Positions 30,908-37,214 of a stretch of 37,214 nucleotides of DNA are shown piece after piece; position 1 is the first letter of the stretch, and the number at the start of each line of letters is the position of its first letter. The notes below the pieces were generated by a model that worked only from the letters and a program-made list of their open reading frames with translations, was not told the origin of the DNA and ran no database searches. The position numbers and the translations under genes are program-made. Source of the stretch: an uncultured Acidimicrobiaceae bacterium (GTDB lineage Bacteria > Actinomycetota > Acidimicrobiia > Spongiisociales > UBA5794); NCBI GenBank assembly GCA_947259365.1, contig CAMYMC010000050.1:93927-131140 (forward strand), written 5' to 3'.

Positions 30908-32851
30908 TCAGGATTGCGGGGGATCTGCATCCTTGCCGGGGGACGCGCTCGCCGCGACCATCCCCGCCTCGCGGACCGGAGCCCCCTGCGGCATGCGGAT
31001 CCGCAGCGACCCCTTCTCGGTGTGCTCCCACTTCGGCACGTCGTAGAAGATCTCGGCGAGCTCGGCGGCGTCGACGGTCTCGTTGTCCATGAGCACGCCG
31101 GCAAGGCGGTTGAGGGCGTCCATGTGTGTGGTGAGGATCTGGCGCGCCTCGTCGTGGGCGGCGGTGATGAGCCGCCGGATCTCCTCGTCGATGGCGGCCG
31201 CCACTTCATCGGACATCTCCGAGGGCCGCGAGTAGTCCCGGCCGAGGAACACCTCGCCCTCCGGCTTGCCGTACTGCAGCGGGCCGAGCTTGTCGCTCAT
31301 CCCCCACTCCATGACCATCCGCCGGGCAAGGTTGGTCGCCTTCTCGAGGTCGTTCGATGCCCCCGTCGTGGGGTCGAGGAAGACGAGCTCCTCTGCGGTG
31401 CGCCCGCCGAGGAGCATCGCGAGCTGGTCGACGAGCTCGCTGCGGCGCATGTAGTTCTTGTCCTCGAGCGGAAGCGCGAGCGTGTACCCGCCGGCGCGAC
31501 CCCGGGGGATGATCGTCACCTTGTGGATCGGGTCGGCGTTTGGCAGCGCGAAACCGACGAGGGCGTGGCCGCCCTCGTGGAACGCGGTGATCCTCTTCTC
31601 ATCGTCGGACATCACCCGGCTCTTGCGCTCGGGGCCGGCGATGACGCGCTCGATGGCCTCCTCGAGCTCGTCCATCGTGATCTCTTCGCGGCTCCGGCGG
31701 GCGGCGAGCAGCGCCGCTTCGTTGATGAGGTTGGCGAGATCGGCCCCGGTGAACCCCGGAGTCTGGCGGGCGAGCACGGCGGCGTCGACCTCCTCGGCGA
31801 GCGGCTTCCCCTTGGCATGGACCTCGAGGATGGCCTCCCGCCCCTTGAGGTCGGGCCTGTCGACGACGATCTGGCGATCGAAGCGGCCGGGGCGCAGCAG
31901 CGCCGGGTCGAGGATGTCGGGCCGGTTGGTGGCGGCGATCACGATGACGCCCGTCTTGACGTCGAAGCCGTCGAGCTCGACGAGGAGCTGGTTCAGCGTC
32001 TGCTCCCGCTCGTCGTGACCGCCGCCGAGCCCGGCACCGCGATGGCGCCCCACGGCGTCGATCTCGTCGATGAAGATGATGGCCGGCGCGTTCGATTTCG
32101 CCTGCTCGAAGAGGTCCCGAACCCGGCTGGCACCGACGCCGACGAACATCTCGACGAAGTCCGAGCCCGAGATCGAGAAGAACGGGACGCCGGCCTCCCC
32201 GGCGACGGCCCTCGCCAGCAGCGTCTTGCCCGTGCCGGGTGGGCCGAAGAGCAGGACGCCCTTGGGGATCTTGGCCCCCATCGCCCGGAACTTGCCGGGG
32301 CTGGTCAGGAAGTCCTTGATCTCCTCGAGCTCCTCGACCGCTTCGTCCGCCCCGGCCACGTCCGTGAAGGTGACCTTGGGCGTGTCCTTCGTGACCTGCT
32401 TCGCCTTGGCCTTGCCGAACTGCATGACCCGGTTCCCACCGCCCTGGAGCTGCATGAGGATGAAGATGAAGATCCCGAACAGGAGGATGTAGGGGAACAG
32501 CGTGGTGAGGAACCACTGGAGCAGGGATGGGTTCTCGTTGTTCGGCGTGATGGGAACACCGGCATCGAGGAGCTTCTCGGTCAGCGTCCCCTCATACTCG
32601 TTGGGATAGGCGGCGCGGAAGGTCTCCTCCCCGCTGGGGGGCACACCCTGGGGGGTGAACTCTCCGACGATCTCGTCGGAACGAGTCTTCATCTCGACGC
32701 TGGCGACGTGGCCGGCAGCCAGCTCGTCCTCGAACTCGTTCAACTCGAGCTCGAGAGGCTGGCCGGTGCTCGACATGAAGGCATTGACGGCCATGACGAC
32801 GAGAAGGAAGACGGCCAGATAGACGAGGACGGTACGTGCCGTGCGGCTCAC
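30908..32851 (-). CDS. ftsH: ATP-dependent zinc metalloprotease FtsH
   Basis: 647 residues. Two transmembrane helices ([19 protein letters not shown] and [20 protein letters not shown]) flank a periplasmic-type domain of ~85 residues. The AAA domain has Walker A GPPGTGKT, Walker [12 protein letters not shown] and the second region of homology [20 protein letters not shown]. The M41 protease domain has HEGGH with its third zinc ligand in SNDLEKAT. FtsH degrades membrane and short-lived soluble proteins. The GTG follows GGAG by 5 nt. A TATGAT box and an inverted repeat precede it. The C-terminal tail is short. Confidence 0.97.
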   Translation of the reverse strand: MSRTARTVLVYLAVFLLVVMAVNAFMSSTGQPLELELNEFEDELAAGHVASVEMKTRSDEIVGEFTPQGVPPSGEETFRAAYPNEYEGTLTEKLLDAGVPITPNNENPSLLQWFLTTLFPYILLFGIFIFILMQLQGGGNRVMQFGKAKAKQVTKDTPKVTFTDVAGADEAVEELEEIKDFLTSPGKFRAMGAKIPKGVLLFGPPGTGKTLLARAVAGEAGVPFFSISGSDFVEMFVGVGASRVRDLFEQAKSNAPAIIFIDEIDAVGRHRGAGLGGGHDEREQTLNQLLVELDGFDVKTGVIVIAATNRPDILDPALLRPGRFDRQIVVDRPDLKGREAILEVHAKGKPLAEEVDAAVLARQTPGFTGADLANLINEAALLAARRSREEITMDELEEAIERVIAGPERKSRVMSDDEKRITAFHEGGHALVGFALPNADPIHKVTIIPRGRAGGYTLALPLEDKNYMRRSELVDQLAMLLGGRTAEELVFLDPTTGASNDLEKATNLARRMVMEWGMSDKLGPLQYGKPEGEVFLGRDYSRPSEMSDEVAAAIDEEIRRLITAAHDEARQILTTHMDALNRLAGVLMDNETVDAAELAEIFYDVPKWEHTEKGSLRIRMPQGAPVREAGMVAASASPGKDADPPQS

Positions 32852-32884
32852 GTTGCTCCTTGTCGGCCGGTTCGACCGACCGGA

Positions 32885-32911
32885 TGAGAGTTTTGGGCTC
32901 TCACCATCATA
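32885..32911 (-). promoter_or_regulatory. ftsH promoter region with inverted repeat at the expected start site
   Basis: TATGAT (32906-32911, minus strand) is a good -10 box 54 nt before the ftsH GTG. The expected transcription start falls inside a perfect inverted repeat TGAGAG-N7-CTCTCA (32885-32903), which could be an operator or a 5' mRNA hairpin. The other bases between 32912 and 32995 show nothing I can name. Confidence 0.4.
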
Positions 32912-32995
32912 TGTCCTCGGGCCGACTACCGACAGCCGGGCCGCGCCGGCAGACCGCCCCCGTGAAGCCGTCCGCCGACCCGCCGCCGGCGTCGT

Positions 32996-33514
32996 TCAGT
33001 CGTCCATAACGCCGATATACGGCAGGTTGCGGTACTTCTCGGCGTAATCGAGGCCGTAGCCGATGACGAACTCGGGAGGGATGTGGAAGCCCTCGTACCG
33101 CACGGGCAAAGGGGGCCGCTCGATGCCGTCCTTGATGAGCAGGGCGGCGAGCTCGATGGACGCCGGCTGACGGACGCTGAGGTTCTTCATGAGGTAGTGG
33201 ATCGTCAGCCCGGAGTCGATGATGTCTTCGACGATGAGGATGTGCCGGCCGGCAACCTCCTGGTCGAGGTCCTTGATGATCCGCACGACGCCGGAGGTCT
33301 TCGTCGCCGACCCGTACGAGGACACCGCCATGAAGTCGAATTCGACGGGGAGGTCGACGTGGCGGGCGAGGTCGGCCATCACGATGAAGGCGCCCTTGAG
33401 GATGCCGACCATGAGCAGGTCCTTGCCCCGGTAGTCGTCCGTGATCGCCTTGCCCATCTCGGCGAGCTTGGATTCGATCTCCTGCGCAGAGATCAGCTCA
33501 CGTGGCGTGTTCAA
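32996..33514 (-). CDS. hpt: Hypoxanthine-guanine phosphoribosyltransferase
   Basis: 172 residues, normal for bacterial HPRT, which converts hypoxanthine or guanine plus PRPP to IMP or GMP. The PRPP-binding loop is ILIVEDIIDSGLTI; MVGILKGAFIVMADLAR and FDFMAVSSYGSATKTSG are also conserved, and VIGYGLDYAEKYRNLPYIGV closes the active site. The start is TTG, overlapping the tilS stop (TTGA). It would recycle purine bases released by the nucleoside hydrolase elsewhere in this window. Confidence 0.95.
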   Translation of the reverse strand: MNTPRELISAQEIESKLAEMGKAITDDYRGKDLLMVGILKGAFIVMADLARHVDLPVEFDFMAVSSYGSATKTSGVVRIIKDLDQEVAGRHILIVEDIIDSGLTIHYLMKNLSVRQPASIELAALLIKDGIERPPLPVRYEGFHIPPEFVIGYGLDYAEKYRNLPYIGVMDD

Positions 33515-34800
33515 CCGCCGACCCTCTCACCCACGACCAACACGGCATCGGAGGCCGGCGCGGCCCGGGCCCACTCAGCGACCCGCGTCCCGACGACCCA
33601 GGCAATCTTCCCATGTGCGGTGACGACGGGCCAACCGGAGCGGAGCCGGGCGGGGACACCCGCCTCGGCGAGGCACCGGCCGACGCGCTTGGTGCCGCCG
33701 GCGATGTCGACACGCTCGCCGGTCCCGGCGCATCGCACCTCGAGCGTCGCGCCGACGGCCGTCCCGTCGAGCGCGGCCGTGTCGGCGCTCCGGTGCGGTC
33801 GCGCCGGTCCCGCGGCGGCGGAGACCCTCCAATCACCGAAGACCACCGACCCCGGAACGGGGAGCGCCACCGGCTGCGGCGCCGGCACCATCCGCGTCTC
33901 GTAGACGGCGAGCATCGGACCCTCGACGGCAGCGGTGAGACCACCGGCGAGCTCCGTGCTGCGGACGACACCGGCAACGACGCCCTCGAGACGGGAGAGC
34001 TCGGCCGCGGAGCCGCCGTACGGCGGTCTCGCTCGCCGCAGCAGGCGGGCGAGGACCCGCCCGGCGACCGCCGGCCCGACGGTCTCCAGAGCTGCCACCG
34101 GCACGACCCACGCGTCGTCGGCGCGCCGGATGGGGATCCCGGCGGCGAACGCGTCGAGCGCATCCTCGTCCGCGGCGGCGTGGCGCGCCGTGCGGGCGAT
34201 GGCGTCGCGGACTGAGGGATTCAGCCGCTCGAGCGCGGGGAGGATCTCGTGGCGGATGACGTTGCGCAACCGCGTCGGATCTTCGTTGGCGGGGTCGTCG
34301 ACGTAGGGCAATCCGAGCTCCCGCGCCGCACAGCGGACCGTGTCCCGGCCCACGGCGTGGAGCGGCCTCCAATACCTACCCGTCCTGGAGCGCAGGCTCG
34401 CCAGCCCGCGAACTCCGGAGCCGCGGACGAGGTGCCCGAGCAGCGTTTCGGCGACGTCGTCGCGATGGTGGCCGGTGACGATGACATCGGAGTCGCGAGC
34501 CGCTGCGGCGAGGGCCTCTCGCCTCGCCCGCCGTGCCGCATCCTCCCAAGAACCGGAACCGATCTCCAGCTTCTCGACCGACAGCTCTGCACCGAGATGG
34601 ACGGCCAGCTTCTCGGCGGCATCGCCGAGCCGCGGCGACGCCGGCGTCCCGTGATCGAGGTGGATGAGCCGGACCTCGTCGCCGACCTCGCGGACAACGG
34701 CGGCCGCGACCGCCGAGTCGGCGCCGCCGCTCACGGCGACGAGGAAGCCGCCCTCGGGCACGTCCCCGACCATTGCGAGGATCCGCCCGAACGCGGACAT
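33511..34800 (-). CDS. tilS: tRNA(Ile)-lysidine synthase
   Basis: 429 residues. The PP-loop ATPase motif FLVAVSGGADSAVAAAV is near residue 20, followed by VRLIHLDHG, VTGHHRDDVAETLLGHLVRGSG and RLRNVIRHEILPALERLNP. A C-terminal domain (TLEVRCAGTGERVD, KRVGRCLAEAGVPARLRSGWPVV) binds tRNA. TilS converts C34 of tRNA-Ile2 to lysidine so that it reads AUA. The ATG shares one base with the upstream stop (TGATG); a GTG one codon earlier is also in frame. Order DUF2342-tilS-hpt is a known actinobacterial arrangement. Confidence 0.95.
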   Translation of the reverse strand: MSAFGRILAMVGDVPEGGFLVAVSGGADSAVAAAVVREVGDEVRLIHLDHGTPASPRLGDAAEKLAVHLGAELSVEKLEIGSGSWEDAARRARREALAAAARDSDVIVTGHHRDDVAETLLGHLVRGSGVRGLASLRSRTGRYWRPLHAVGRDTVRCAARELGLPYVDDPANEDPTRLRNVIRHEILPALERLNPSVRDAIARTARHAAADEDALDAFAAGIPIRRADDAWVVPVAALETVGPAVAGRVLARLLRRARPPYGGSAAELSRLEGVVAGVVRSTELAGGLTAAVEGPMLAVYETRMVPAPQPVALPVPGSVVFGDWRVSAAAGPARPHRSADTAALDGTAVGATLEVRCAGTGERVDIAGGTKRVGRCLAEAGVPARLRSGWPVVTAHGKIAWVVGTRVAEWARAAPASDAVLVVGERVGG

Positions 34801-35831
34801 CACGCCACCCGTTCCAGCCACAACACCGGGTTCGAGATCTCCTCCAAGTTGGGCAACATGTCCGGGCCCTCCCAGGCCCTGTCGATGGCCGACCATCCCG
34901 CGTGGCGTTCGACACCCTCGATGAACGCCGCGCCCAGCTCGTACTGGCGCAGCTTCATCTCGAGCCCGATGAGCCGCATGAACATCGCAGCGCGCGGGTC
35001 CTGGCGGCGCATCTTCAGCACCCGCGACATCCGTTCCTGGGTGACGAGCTCGCGGGCCCCGATGCGGTCCATGACGACGTGACCATGACCTTCGAGCAGC
35101 GACATCAACGCTTGCACCCTGTCGATCGCGTCCCGCTGCGACGCGGAGGCGAGAAGACCGAACAGGCCGGTCTCACCGACGAGCGGCTCGCCCGCGGTCG
35201 AGGCCGCCCGCAGCTCGCTCGCAACCCGCGACAGCCTCCCCTTCTCCGGTGTCGAGGCGGCGACGAGTTCGGACACGAGGTCGAGGAAGTAGCGCCGGAG
35301 CCAGGGCACGCCGGTGAACTGGAGACGGTGGGTGCACTCGTGGAGCGCCACCCAGAAGCGGAACTCGTCCGGTCGGAACTCCTGGGACCGCTCCATCGCG
35401 AGGACGTTCGCCCCCACGAACAGCACGGTGTCGCCCACCTCGCGGTCTGCGGTCGGGAGGACCAGCTCGTACTGGCCGAGCACACGCCGTGAGAGCATCC
35501 CCAGAACGGTGCCGATCTCTGCGCCGACGATCCGCCGCGCCAGCTGCTTCCCCAACCCGCCTCCGGCGACGAGTCGCTCCTGCGCGGGAGCGAGCAGCAC
35601 GGCGAACGAACCGAGGTTGTTCTCGATCCACTCCCGGCGCGTCACGACCGCGACCTCGGGCACCCCGGGCGCGGTGAGGCCGGTCTCAGCCTCGACCATC
35701 TGTGCGGCGCGGGCAACGAGGTCGGGTGCCTGGCGGGCGTAGCGTGCCTCGTGATACGTGCCCTCGAGCGCGTAGGAGCCGGCGAATCGTCCCGCAACCC
35801 GGGCGGCGAGGTCCCAGTCGACCGCAGCCAT
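34800..35831 (-). CDS. Zinc-dependent metalloprotease-like protein (DUF2342)
   Basis: 343 residues. The zincin motif is FWVALHECTHRLQF near residue 155, with a downstream EGHGHVVMDRIG that may supply the third ligand. The profile (DWDLAARVAGRFAGSY at the N-terminus, VVTRREWIENNLGSF, RRVLGQYELVLP, LKMRRQDPRAAMFMRLIGLEMKLRQYELGAAFI) fits the DUF2342 family, sometimes annotated as F420-biosynthesis associated; substrates are unknown. No signal peptide is present. The ATG at 35831 is chosen because TAACGT lies 7 nt upstream; an open frame extends 33 nt further. tilS follows with a one-base overlap. Confidence 0.88.
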   Translation of the reverse strand: MAAVDWDLAARVAGRFAGSYALEGTYHEARYARQAPDLVARAAQMVEAETGLTAPGVPEVAVVTRREWIENNLGSFAVLLAPAQERLVAGGGLGKQLARRIVGAEIGTVLGMLSRRVLGQYELVLPTADREVGDTVLFVGANVLAMERSQEFRPDEFRFWVALHECTHRLQFTGVPWLRRYFLDLVSELVAASTPEKGRLSRVASELRAASTAGEPLVGETGLFGLLASASQRDAIDRVQALMSLLEGHGHVVMDRIGARELVTQERMSRVLKMRRQDPRAAMFMRLIGLEMKLRQYELGAAFIEGVERHAGWSAIDRAWEGPDMLPNLEEISNPVLWLERVA

Positions 35832-35838
35832 ATCGACG

Positions 35839-35844
35839 ACGTTA
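35839..35844 (-). promoter_or_regulatory. Leaderless -10 box of the DUF2342 gene (TAACGT)
   Basis: TAACGT on the minus strand, 7 nt before the ATG at 35831. A GGAGG also lies upstream but overlaps the box and is 13 nt from the ATG, too far for ideal pairing. Confidence 0.4.
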
Positions 35845-35894
35845 CCTCCGCGCTGGCCGGTCACGGACGGGAACCGCCGCCACCGGCCCGAGGA

Positions 35895-36218
35895 TCACTC
35901 CACGACGCGATACCGGCCCCGGATCCTCGTTGCGTAGTACCCGGTCGCGATGACGGTGATGACGACCCCGAGCGCCAGCAGCGTGGGAGCGAGGAACCGG
36001 GCCGTCCACGGCTGCTCTTCATCGTCCTCGGCGGCCGGAGGGGCCTCGACGGCGGGCTCGACCCCACTCGTGTTCTCCGGCGCCTCGTCGGTCTCGGCCT
36101 CCGTCTCGGCCGTGGTGAACGCCACCGTGTGCTCCCCGGCGGCGAACGCCGCGACGGGCGCCGAGAGCGCACCGCACAGGAGCACTCCGAGCAGCCGGAG
36201 ACGCGTCGAACGAGACAT
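35895..36218 (-). CDS. Small exported membrane protein of unknown function
   Basis: 107 residues. An N-terminal signal peptide (LRLLGVLLCGALSAPVAAFAAG) is followed by a ~45-residue acidic, T/E/P/A-rich segment (TAETEAETDEAPENTSG onwards). A C-terminal transmembrane helix (FLAPTLLALGVVITVIATGYY) and a basic tail (RIRGRYRVV) complete it. The topology should be outside-loop, single membrane pass, basic tail inside. I do not recognise the family. A TAGGCT box 9 nt upstream of the ATG suggests leaderless expression. It ends 51 nt before the DUF2342 promoter box. Confidence 0.7.
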   Translation of the reverse strand: MSRSTRLRLLGVLLCGALSAPVAAFAAGEHTVAFTTAETEAETDEAPENTSGVEPAVEAPPAAEDDEEQPWTARFLAPTLLALGVVITVIATGYYATRIRGRYRVVE

Positions 36219-36227
36219 CGGGCGGGA

Positions 36228-36233
36228 AGCCTA
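36228..36233 (-). promoter_or_regulatory. Leaderless -10 box of the 107-residue membrane protein (TAGGCT)
   Basis: TAGGCT on the minus strand, 9 nt before the ATG at 36218, with no Shine-Dalgarno sequence. Confidence 0.4.
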
Positions 36234-36284
36234 GACGAACCCGCCTCGATCGAACCGTCCGGGGTGATGGGCGAGGAGTCGGGC

Positions 36285-36479
36285 TCAGCTCTCGGGCACG
36301 ACGCGGCCCCGCAAGCGCGGGAACTTCGTCGGCGCGTGCGCGAAGCAGTGCTCGCGACGGTTGTATCTGCTGAGCCGGGTCTCGCACCCGTCCTGCGCAC
36401 ACGTGCGCTCGTCGGTGTACTCCTTGGGTGCCCTCGAGGTCCCCAAGATGCGCCGGCCCTTCAACACGTTGTCGGCCAT
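36285..36479 (-). CDS. Small zinc-binding protein downstream of the sigma/anti-sigma pair
   Basis: 64 residues from the ATG at 36479 (an ATG five codons earlier is possible). It begins with a basic segment (ADNVLKGRRILG) and carries C27-x4-C32 and C45-x2-H48 within TCAQDGCETRLSRYNRREHC, a likely single zinc site. The GC-x-T-x-LSRYN pattern is familiar from small actinobacterial regulatory proteins, but I cannot name this family. It follows the anti-sigma gene by 46 nt on the same strand and may be co-transcribed, so a regulatory or redox-sensing role is possible. Codon use is like its neighbours. Confidence 0.7.
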   Translation of the reverse strand: MADNVLKGRRILGTSRAPKEYTDERTCAQDGCETRLSRYNRREHCFAHAPTKFPRLRGRVVPES

Positions 36480-36525
36480 GGGTTTCCGTATCATCTCGTC
36501 GGGCAGCAGCCGCCCCGGACGCGGG

Positions 36526-36774
36526 TCACGCCTCGGGTTCGTCCGCTGCTTCTTGCCGAATCAACGCACGAAGGCTCTCGAATAGTTCCGGAGGTGGCTC
36601 CGAACGGCCCCGCTCCCGAATGAGCTTCTTCAGCCTCGTCTCGAACTCGTAGGCGTCGCAACAGCCGCCGCAGCGCCGGAGATGCCGACGAATCCGCATC
36701 CTCCTGTACCACGTCATCTCGGAGTCGAGGTAGTAGTACATGTGCTCGACAGCGTGGTCGCATCCACCGCTCAT
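36526..36774 (-). CDS. rsrA: Zinc anti-sigma factor (RsrA-like, mycothiol system)
   Basis: 82 residues. The zinc anti-sigma motif is H31-x3-C35-x2-C38 in [11 protein letters not shown], with an additional C5 in [19 protein letters not shown], aligning with the redox-sensing cysteine of RsrA/RshA. In that system disulfide stress releases zinc and frees the sigma factor. The remaining helix-rich C-terminus ([29 protein letters not shown]) is typical. The ATG overlaps the sigma-factor stop (ATGA), giving matched stoichiometry. A longer frame starts 42 nt upstream but would overlap the sigma gene without need. Confidence 0.88.
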   Translation of the reverse strand: MSGGCDHAVEHMYYYLDSEMTWYRRMRIRRHLRRCGGCCDAYEFETRLKKLIRERGRSEPPPELFESLRALIRQEAADEPEA

Positions 36775-37214
36775 GAGCTCGATCCCGTCAACCCGCGTTC
36801 CTCTGCCAGAGACCACAACTTCTGCTGGAGGGCTTTTCTTCCCCTGTGCAGACGTGACATCACCGTCCCGATCGGAATGTCGAGGATCTCGGCGATCTCC
36901 TTGTAGCTGAAGCCGTCGACGTCGGCGAGGAGCACCGGCATCCGGAAATGGTCCGGCAGTGACTCGAGGGCCTGAGTGATGTCGCTGTCGACAAACCGCT
37001 CGAGGACGGACTCCTCTGCGCTCCGGGACGCTCCGGACTGCTCACCGAGACGGCGGAAGAGGTACAGGTCCTGGAGTTCGCCGAGCTCCACCTCGTTGGG
37101 ACGCCGCTGCTTCTTCCGATACTTGTTGATGTAGGTGTTCGTGAGGATGCGATAGAGCCACGCCTTGAGGTTCGTGCCTTCCTGGAACGTGTGATACGCC
37201 CGGTACGCCTTGAG
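36771..37214 (-). CDS. sigR: ECF sigma factor, SigR/SigH type (5' end outside window)
   Basis: About 147 residues are present; the N-terminus lies beyond the window end. Region 2 is partly visible as [20 protein letters not shown] followed by [16 protein letters not shown], the classical SigR/SigH (ECF12) signature. Region 4 is [20 protein letters not shown], then [20 protein letters not shown] with the recognition helix, ending [10 protein letters not shown]. This class directs the thiol-oxidative-stress regulon (thioredoxin, mycothiol and Clp genes). The stop overlaps the anti-sigma gene, a standard autoregulatory pair. Confidence 0.93.
   Translation of the reverse strand, partial: LKAYRAYHTFQEGTNLKAWLYRILTNTYINKYRKKQRRPNEVELGELQDLYLFRRLGEQSGASRSAEESVLERFVDSDITQALESLPDHFRMPVLLADVDGFSYKEIAEILDIPIGTVMSRLHRGRKALQQKLWSLAEERGLTGSSS

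Noticed and set aside
30113..32887. A long plus-strand open frame antisense to folP and ftsH
   Set aside because: Same artefact of GC-rich codon use; ftsH and folP are unambiguous on the other strand.

Overview
This window is GC-rich DNA from an actinomycete-type chromosome. The gene order strongly recalls the conserved block that runs in Mycobacterium tuberculosis from rlmB-cysS-ispF-carD-radA-disA through clpC-lysS-coaX-panC-fol-ftsH-hpt-tilS to the DUF2342 metalloprotease (synteny recalled from memory, not searched). The cell-wall SLH motif, the 'GCYWERLSGF' surface repeats, the SigR/RsrA-type sigma/anti-sigma pair and many TANNNT-leaderless starts also fit Actinomycetota. A deep lineage such as Acidimicrobiia is my best guess. 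Nothing resembling an IS element, prophage, rRNA, complete tRNA or CRISPR array was seen.

Layout. 1-930: 3' part of an SLH-domain surface protein with three 84-residue repeats. 1227-1940: an SPFH protein. 1947-7486: housekeeping genes, mostly on the minus strand (rlmB, cysS, ispF, PIN-TRAM, carD), with a plus-strand glycerophosphodiesterase between cysS and ispF. 7553-10132: disA, radA and a 42-residue membrane protein, all minus. 10198-11049: a plus-strand zinc-ribbon/discoidin-like membrane protein. 11057-18756: a nucleoside-scavenging island, with a plus-strand operon (purine-type nucleoside hydrolase, PfkB ribokinase, DeoC) converging on a minus-strand BMP-type nucleoside ABC transporter (lipoprotein, ATPase, two permeases). 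18916-23420: clpC (minus), then a polyprenyl diphosphate synthase and a membrane-anchored ClpC N-domain paralogue (plus). 23451-36218: a long minus-strand run: DUF2342 protease-tilS-hpt; ftsH-folP-DSP-like protein-folK; DUF2520 protein-panC-coaX-lysS-YVTN lipoprotein. 36285-37214: an ECF sigma factor cut by the window end, its zinc anti-sigma factor and a small zinc protein.

How the genes work together. The window combines core cofactor biosynthesis (folate, pantothenate/CoA, isoprenoid), translation (CysS, LysS, RlmB, TilS), proteolysis (ClpC, FtsH), DNA-damage and c-di-AMP signalling (RadA, DisA), RNA polymerase control (CarD, SigR) and nucleoside uptake with hydrolytic breakdown. The island's enzymes form a consistent route: import of nucleoside, hydrolysis to base and pentose, phosphorylation of the pentose, and cleavage by DeoC when the sugar is deoxyribose.

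The unusual points are variations on these known parts: a CarD carrying an approximately 150-residue histone-H1-like lysine/alanine/proline tail; a DisA with both diadenylate-cyclase signature motifs altered (DGA to DGG, RHR to RFR); a degenerate dual-specificity-phosphatase-like protein translationally coupled to folP where folB would be expected; a FolK ending in a transmembrane helix; a membrane-tethered ClpC N-domain decoy; and at least nine start codons lying 6-9 nt behind a TANNNT box, implying widespread leaderless transcription. ispD, folE, folB and panD are missing from positions where related genomes carry them.
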